Of a stretch of DNA of 10,650 nucleotides, positions 7,197 to 10,650 are shown one piece after another. The notes under the pieces are model-generated. The model was not told the DNA's origin and ran no database searches. It saw only the letters and a list, made by a program, of their open reading frames with translations. The stretch is from a bacterium BMS3Bbin07 (GTDB taxonomy: Bacteria; Nitrospirota; Thermodesulfovibrionia; Thermodesulfovibrionales; JdFR-85). The translations under genes were made by a program, and so were the position numbers. Numbering within the stretch: the first letter of the stretch is position 1; each line of letters begins with the position of its first letter. The DNA lies in assembly GCA_002898135.1 (NCBI GenBank), contig BDTQ01000011.1, positions 1 to 10,650 of the forward strand, in the 5' to 3' direction.

Positions 7197-7655
7197 ATGA
7201 TTGACATAGCGGACTTAAAGAAACAGATACTTCTGAAAGAGCTCAACGATGAAGAGCTCCTGATGATCAGGGATAAGATAACGGTTGAGAGTTATCCCAG
7301 GGGTACGCTTATCTTTAAGGAAGGAGAGCCTACAAAGGGGATATACCTTGTAAAGAATGGAAAGGTCGAGATCTCAAAGAGCACCCCTGACGGCTGGAAA
7401 CAGACGCTGGCCATACTCAATGAGGGTCATTTCTTTGGTGAGCTCTCTGTTATAGAGGACAAGAAGGTGCATGGTGCAAATGTTACGGCTGTTGAGAACA
7501 CTGAACTGTTTCTTCTGAAGACCGAGACCTTCAGGTCCCTTGAAGACAGCCACCCGCAGGTGATGTACAAGATTGTGAAGGCCATAGCCAGGGTAGCGAG
7601 CAGGAACATATACTCAATGAACGAAAAGCTGATGAATTTGCTGATTAGTTATTAG
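7197..7655 (+). CDS. Stand-alone cyclic-nucleotide-binding-fold protein (CRP-like effector domain, no HTH)
   Basis: This 152-aa protein has the CRP/FNR-type double-stranded beta-roll: an N-terminal helical lead (about 5-30), then PRGTLIFKEGEPTKGIYLVKNG split over strands (34-55), and the phosphate-binding-cassette region FFGELSVIEDKKVHGANVTA (79-98). A C-terminal helix (about 110-150) resembles the CRP dimer helix. It then stops. CRP proteins are usually about 210-230 aa with a winged-helix DNA-binding domain, which is absent here, and the DNA after the stop does not encode one in any frame I could read. In the cassette, Glu82 is kept, but the Arg-Ser pair that contacts the cyclic phosphate in E. 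coli CRP is His92-Gly93, so classical cAMP binding is doubtful. Shine-Dalgarno AGGAGG at 7185-7190 sits 6 nt before ATG. It lies between fdhA and fhs on the same strand, so a regulatory role for one-carbon metabolism is a guess from position only. Confidence 0.85.
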   Translation: MIDIADLKKQILLKELNDEELLMIRDKITVESYPRGTLIFKEGEPTKGIYLVKNGKVEISKSTPDGWKQTLAILNEGHFFGELSVIEDKKVHGANVTAVENTELFLLKTETFRSLEDSHPQVMYKIVKAIARVASRNIYSMNEKLMNLLISY

Positions 7656-7669
7656 GGATATTTAAGAAT

Positions 7670-7743
7670 GGAGTAATGGAGCAATGGAATGTTGGAGTAT
7701 GATTTATTGTCAATACACCATTAATCCATTGCCTCATTACTCC
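7670..7743. repeat. Imperfect inverted repeat built from TGGAGNAA-like units
   Basis: Two 26-nt arms (7670-7695 and 7718-7743) match as reverse complements at 21 of 26 positions around a 22-nt spacer. Inside the spacer GTAT (7697-7700) can pair with ATAC (7713-7716), prolonging the stem. The left arm is made of degenerate repeats of about 9 nt: TGGAGTAA, TGGAGCAA, TGGAATGT, TGGAGTAT. It fills the gap between the cyclic-nucleotide-fold gene and fhs. It may be a mobile or expanding intergenic repeat or a transcript stabiliser, and no transposase is near. Confidence 0.7.
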
Positions 7744-7785
7744 TTATTTCAACATAAAACTTGAAACGAAAAGGGAGGTAACTTT

Positions 7786-9549
7786 ATGCCGATTGATCCA
7801 ACAAAGCACGCGGACTGGGAGGTAGCAGAGGCCGCAGAAAAGAACATGAAGACAGTTTATGAGTTGGCCGAAGAGATGGGGCTTGACAAGAAAGAGCTCC
7901 TTCCCCACGGCCACTATGTTGCAAAGCTCGATTACAAGGCCATCCTGGAGCGTCTCAAGGACCGTCCTGACGGAAAGTACATTGACGTAACCGCCATCAC
8001 GCCAACACCGCTTGGCGAAGGAAAATCAACAACTACGATTGGACTCCTTCAGGGGATGGGCAAGAGGGGCAAACATGTTATGGCTGCAATAAGACAGCCC
8101 TCCGGCGGCCCGACCATGAACATCAAGGGCTCGGCAGCAGGCGGAGGACTTTCGCAGTGTATCCCGCTGACACCATTTTCTCTTGGTCTTACAGGAGACA
8201 TAAATGCCATCATGAATGCCCATAACCTTGCCATGGTTGCAATGACTGCAAGGATGCAGCATGAGTTCAATTACAATGACGAACAACTTGCAAAGCGTAA
8301 GCTGAAGAGGCTGGATATGAACCCCCGCAATGTCCAGATGGGCTGGATTATGGACTTCTGTGCCCAGGCACTCAGAAAGATGGTTATCGGTATCGGCGGA
8401 AAGATGGACGGCTTCATGATGGAGTCGAAGTTTGATATTGCCGTCTCATCCGAGGTTATGGCCATACTGTCGGTGGCAACAGACCTGAAGGATTTCCGCG
8501 AGAGGATGGGCAAGATAGTTGTTGCCTATAACAAGCAGGGAAACCCTGTAACTACGGAAGACCTTGAGGTTGCCGGTGCAATGACTGCTTGGATGGCCGG
8601 TGCGATAAACCCGAACCTTATGCAGTCCATAGAGGGACAGCCTGTCCTGGTTCATGCAGGACCTTTTGCCAATATTGCCATTGGACAGTCCTCGATTATA
8701 GCAGACAGGGTAGGCCTGAAACTCTCGGACTACCATATAACCGAGAGCGGGTTCGGTGCTGATATCGGTTATGAGAAGTTCTGGAACCTTAAGTGCCGTT
8801 ACTCGGGCATCAAGCCAGATGCAACAGTGATAGTCGCGACAATCAGGGCCCTGAAGTGTCACGGTGGTGCACCGGTTCCTGTTCCGGGAAGACCTATTCC
8901 CGCGGAATACGGTGAAGAGAATGTTGAATGGGTGGAAAAGGGTTGCGAGAACCTCATACATCACATAAATACCGTCAGAAAGTCAGGGGCAACCCCGGTG
9001 GTCTGCATAAACGCCTTCTATACTGATACCAAGGCCGAGATTGAGACCGTAAGGAAGATGGTTGAGGCTGCCGGTGCAAGGGTTGCCGTCAGTGAGCATT
9101 GGCTGAAAGGCGGTGACGGTGCACTTGAGCTTGCCGATGCAGTGCTCGATGCCTGTGATGAGGAGAGTAACTTCAAGTTCCTCTATGATCTTGATGTAAC
9201 CCAGAGGCACAGAATCGAGATGATTGCAGAGGATGTCTACGGAGCGGACGGTGTAGAGTTTTCATCTGAGGCGCTCCAGAAACTCAAGGCGATAGAGGCA
9301 GACCCGGAGCTTGGAAAGTTCGGCACCTGTATGGTCAAGACCCACCTGAGCCTCAGTGATAACCCGGCCTTGAAAGGTGTTCCAAAGGGATGGAAGCTCT
9401 TTGTTAGAGACGTCCTTATCTTCAGAGGTGCAGGATTTGTCGTTCCAGTGGCAGGTGATATAAAACTGATGCCTGGTACGTCCTCGGATCCGGCCTACAG
9501 AAGGATTGACGTGGATGTCGAGACCGGAAAGGTGAAAGGTCTCTTTTGA
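7786..9549 (+). CDS. fhs: Formate-tetrahydrofolate ligase (10-formyl-THF synthetase)
   Basis: The enzyme catalyses formate + ATP + THF to 10-formyl-THF + ADP + phosphate, the step after formate formation in the Wood-Ljungdahl methyl branch. It is reversible in formate-producing metabolism. The 587-aa product is longer than the roughly 557-560 aa of Moorella-type enzymes. Family motifs are clear: [20 protein letters not shown] (68-87) with P-loop GEGKST (77-82), then [65 protein letters not shown] and the ending VKGLF. Some extra length is an insert after [24 protein letters not shown] relative to the Moorella form (my recalled alignment, broken as [12 protein letters not shown] and [12 protein letters not shown]). 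The ATG has Shine-Dalgarno GGAGG (7774-7778) with a 7-nt spacer. It lies on the same strand as the formate dehydrogenase genes, which make its substrate. Cotranscription is possible, but the 130-bp gap with the inverted repeat allows a separate promoter. Confidence 0.96.
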   Translation: MPIDPTKHADWEVAEAAEKNMKTVYELAEEMGLDKKELLPHGHYVAKLDYKAILERLKDRPDGKYIDVTAITPTPLGEGKSTTTIGLLQGMGKRGKHVMAAIRQPSGGPTMNIKGSAAGGGLSQCIPLTPFSLGLTGDINAIMNAHNLAMVAMTARMQHEFNYNDEQLAKRKLKRLDMNPRNVQMGWIMDFCAQALRKMVIGIGGKMDGFMMESKFDIAVSSEVMAILSVATDLKDFRERMGKIVVAYNKQGNPVTTEDLEVAGAMTAWMAGAINPNLMQSIEGQPVLVHAGPFANIAIGQSSIIADRVGLKLSDYHITESGFGADIGYEKFWNLKCRYSGIKPDATVIVATIRALKCHGGAPVPVPGRPIPAEYGEENVEWVEKGCENLIHHINTVRKSGATPVVCINAFYTDTKAEIETVRKMVEAAGARVAVSEHWLKGGDGALELADAVLDACDEESNFKFLYDLDVTQRHRIEMIAEDVYGADGVEFSSEALQKLKAIEADPELGKFGTCMVKTHLSLSDNPALKGVPKGWKLFVRDVLIFRGAGFVVPVAGDIKLMPGTSSDPAYRRIDVDVETGKVKGLF

Positions 9550-9588
9550 TCCCCCGGGTTTCCGGCATCTATATAAAAAAATAAACAA

Positions 9589-9629
9589 AAACAAGGAAAG
9601 GGGCATCTCAGATGCCCCTTTCCTTGTTT
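9589..9629. terminator. Strong intrinsic terminator after fhs
   Basis: A perfect 19-bp stem (9589-9607 with 9611-9629) closes a 3-nt loop TCA. Its top eight pairs are GGGGCATC/GATGCCCC. On the plus strand the GC-rich top is followed by TTTCCTTGTTTAAT. On the minus strand it is followed by a longer T-rich run, so it could stop transcription from either side. It lies 39 nt after the fhs stop and separates fhs from the FadL-type gene. Confidence 0.85.
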
Positions 9630-9709
9630 AATCCCTATCTAATCCCTCCAGGCTGTTCCTAAAAAACAAGCGGTTTCCAGTCTTATTCCCTGTAGAATCT
9701 GATATCAGC

Positions 9710-9738
9710 TTGACAAATCTCCCACAATATGCTATAAA
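9710..9738 (+). promoter_or_regulatory. Near-consensus sigma70 promoter of the FadL-type gene
   Basis: TTGACA (9710-9715) is followed by a 17-nt spacer and TATAAA (9733-9738), with TGC directly before it as an extended -10. The predicted start near 9745 gives a leader of about 70 nt before the ATG at 9816. It begins a new transcription unit after the fhs terminator. Confidence 0.8.
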
Positions 9739-9749
9739 TTAAGCATATT
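9726..9749. promoter_or_regulatory. Operator-like perfect inverted repeat over the -10 box
   Basis: AATATGCT (9726-9733) and AGCATATT (9742-9749) are perfect reverse complements separated by 8 nt. The repeat covers the -10 hexamer and the expected transcription start, the position of a classical repressor operator. No regulator gene for it can be named from the window. Confidence 0.5.
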
Positions 9750-9815
9750 CGAAAGTTTATAGTTTCTAAACTCAGGAGACGGTACAGTCCCTCAGAAAAA
9801 AACAGGAGGAAAGAA

Positions 9816-10650
9816 ATGAGGCAAAAAGGATTTAGCAGTCTAAAGGGGCCTTTGCTTTGTTCAGCTATCATGATGGTGGCAATCTTCAGCTTTGTTGCAA
9901 GTGCGTATGCAACAAACGGCTACTTTGCCCACGGCTACAGCATCAAGAACAAGGCATTGGCTGGTGCCGGTGTAGCCCTGCCGCTGGATGCGTTAACAGC
10001 CACAACAAACCCCGCCGGTATGGTATTTGTCGGTAACCGCGTTGATGCAGGTCTAACCCTGTTCATGCCGTCCAGGAAGTATACGGTAAGAGGCAACCCA
10101 TCCGGTCAGCCAGGCACGTTTGGTCTGACGCCAGGTACCGTGAAGAGTGGTTCGGAGATGTTTGTGATACCCTCGGTGGGTGTTAACTGGATGTTGAATG
10201 AAAACAGCTCTGCCGGCGTGTCAATATACGGAAACGGCGGAATGAATACTGATTATGACACCAATACGTTCTATGGAACCACGCCAACCGGTATAGACCT
10301 TATGCAGTTGTTCGTCACCCCTACCTATTCCATAAAACTGAGCCCAAAACATGCAGTCGGTATAAGTGCCATACTGGCATATCAGAGTTTTGAGGCATCA
10401 GGCCTGCAGGCTTTTGGCGCCTTTTCCGCTGACCCCACTAAACTTACCAATAACGGGCATGACGATTCATACGGTTATGGGGCAAGGATCGGCTACCTCG
10501 GTGAAGTACTGCCGGACCTCTACCTGGGGGCATCGTATCAGACAAAAATCCTTATGAGCAAACTCGACAAGTATGCGGGGTTATTTGCCGGACAGGGAGA
10601 CTTTGATATCCCCTCCAACTGGACTGTTGGGCTTGGGTATAAAGTTAATC
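9816..10650 (+). CDS. Outer membrane protein of the OmpP1/FadL/TodX family, 5' part (runs off the window)
   Basis: The frame is open from ATG 9816 to the window edge (278 full codons). Shine-Dalgarno AGGAGG (9804-9809) lies 6 nt before the start. The first 32 residues form a signal peptide: basic start MRQK, hydrophobic stretch about 13-28, and cleavage after A30-Y31-A32. The mature protein begins TNGYFAHGYSIKNKALAGAG and soon reaches TTNPAGM (63-69), a pattern of FadL-like proteins in which the N-terminus plugs the barrel. Alternating amphipathic strands ending in aromatic residues follow, as in a beta-barrel. The family forms 14-stranded channels for hydrophobic substrates (fatty acids, aromatics). 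The substrate cannot be inferred here. Family members are usually about 400-450 aa, so roughly a third is missing. It has its own promoter and is not obviously linked to the one-carbon genes. Confidence 0.88.
   Translation, partial: MRQKGFSSLKGPLLCSAIMMVAIFSFVASAYATNGYFAHGYSIKNKALAGAGVALPLDALTATTNPAGMVFVGNRVDAGLTLFMPSRKYTVRGNPSGQPGTFGLTPGTVKSGSEMFVIPSVGVNWMLNENSSAGVSIYGNGGMNTDYDTNTFYGTTPTGIDLMQLFVTPTYSIKLSPKHAVGISAILAYQSFEASGLQAFGAFSADPTKLTNNGHDDSYGYGARIGYLGEVLPDLYLGASYQTKILMSKLDKYAGLFAGQGDFDIPSNWTVGLGYKVN

Noticed and set aside
7670..7743. CRISPR-like array
   Set aside because: The repeat units are about 9 nt, degenerate and contiguous without spacers. No cas gene is present.
7656..7785. 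A missing HTH domain of the CRP-like gene lost by frameshift
   Set aside because: None of the three plus frames after the stop encodes a helix-turn-helix. The sequence is low-complexity inverted repeat.
9547..9549. UGA stop of fhs (and those at 88 and 2650) as selenocysteine codons
   Set aside because: No GGUCU-type hairpin follows at the right spacing, and each protein ends where its family normally ends.

Overview
The window looks like part of the chromosome of an anaerobic, Gram-negative-type bacterium with one-carbon (Wood-Ljungdahl methyl branch) metabolism. A FadL-type outer-membrane protein with a signal peptide points to a double membrane. A selenocysteine formate dehydrogenase and a formate-tetrahydrofolate ligase point to anaerobic formate/CO2 chemistry. 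Base composition is moderate, Shine-Dalgarno sites are strong (AGGAGG type) and genes are closely packed. A Nitrospirota- or Desulfobacterota-like lineage fits the protein flavour, but this is an impression that the window alone cannot prove.

Layout. Positions 1-90 hold the C-terminal end of an M16-type zinc peptidase, followed by a bidirectional terminator and a tRNA-Val(GAC) gene on the minus strand with its own promoter. argS (363-1994) follows on the plus strand. After a 205-bp spacer with hairpins comes a tight three-gene cluster, 2200-7121: a NuoE-like [2Fe-2S] subunit, a NuoF/HydB-like flavoprotein, and a large formate dehydrogenase catalytic subunit. The last gene is one reading frame interrupted by an in-frame UGA (5487-5489). 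That UGA encodes the catalytic selenocysteine (Sec348) and is followed by a SECIS hairpin whose GGUCU loop and 18-nt spacing match E. coli fdhF. Conventional gene calling would split this gene in two.

Downstream are a 152-residue stand-alone cyclic-nucleotide-binding-fold protein with no DNA-binding domain (7197-7655), an intergenic imperfect inverted repeat, and fhs, formate-tetrahydrofolate ligase (7786-9549), ending at a strong 19-bp terminator hairpin. A separate transcription unit then begins. It has a near-consensus sigma70 promoter overlapped by a perfect 8+8 inverted repeat, and drives a FadL/OmpP1-family outer-membrane gene that runs off the right edge.

How they work together. The three-subunit enzyme should interconvert CO2 and formate, passing electrons through a long iron-sulfur chain to FMN and NAD(P). 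The flavoprotein carries the extra N- and C-terminal iron-sulfur domains typical of HydB/HndC-like subunits of electron-bifurcating enzymes, so ferredoxin coupling is plausible but not proven. Fhs then activates formate with ATP to 10-formyl-THF, so the two loci encode consecutive steps of the methyl branch (or its reversal). The selenium-insertion genes (selA, selB, selC) are not in the window and must lie elsewhere.
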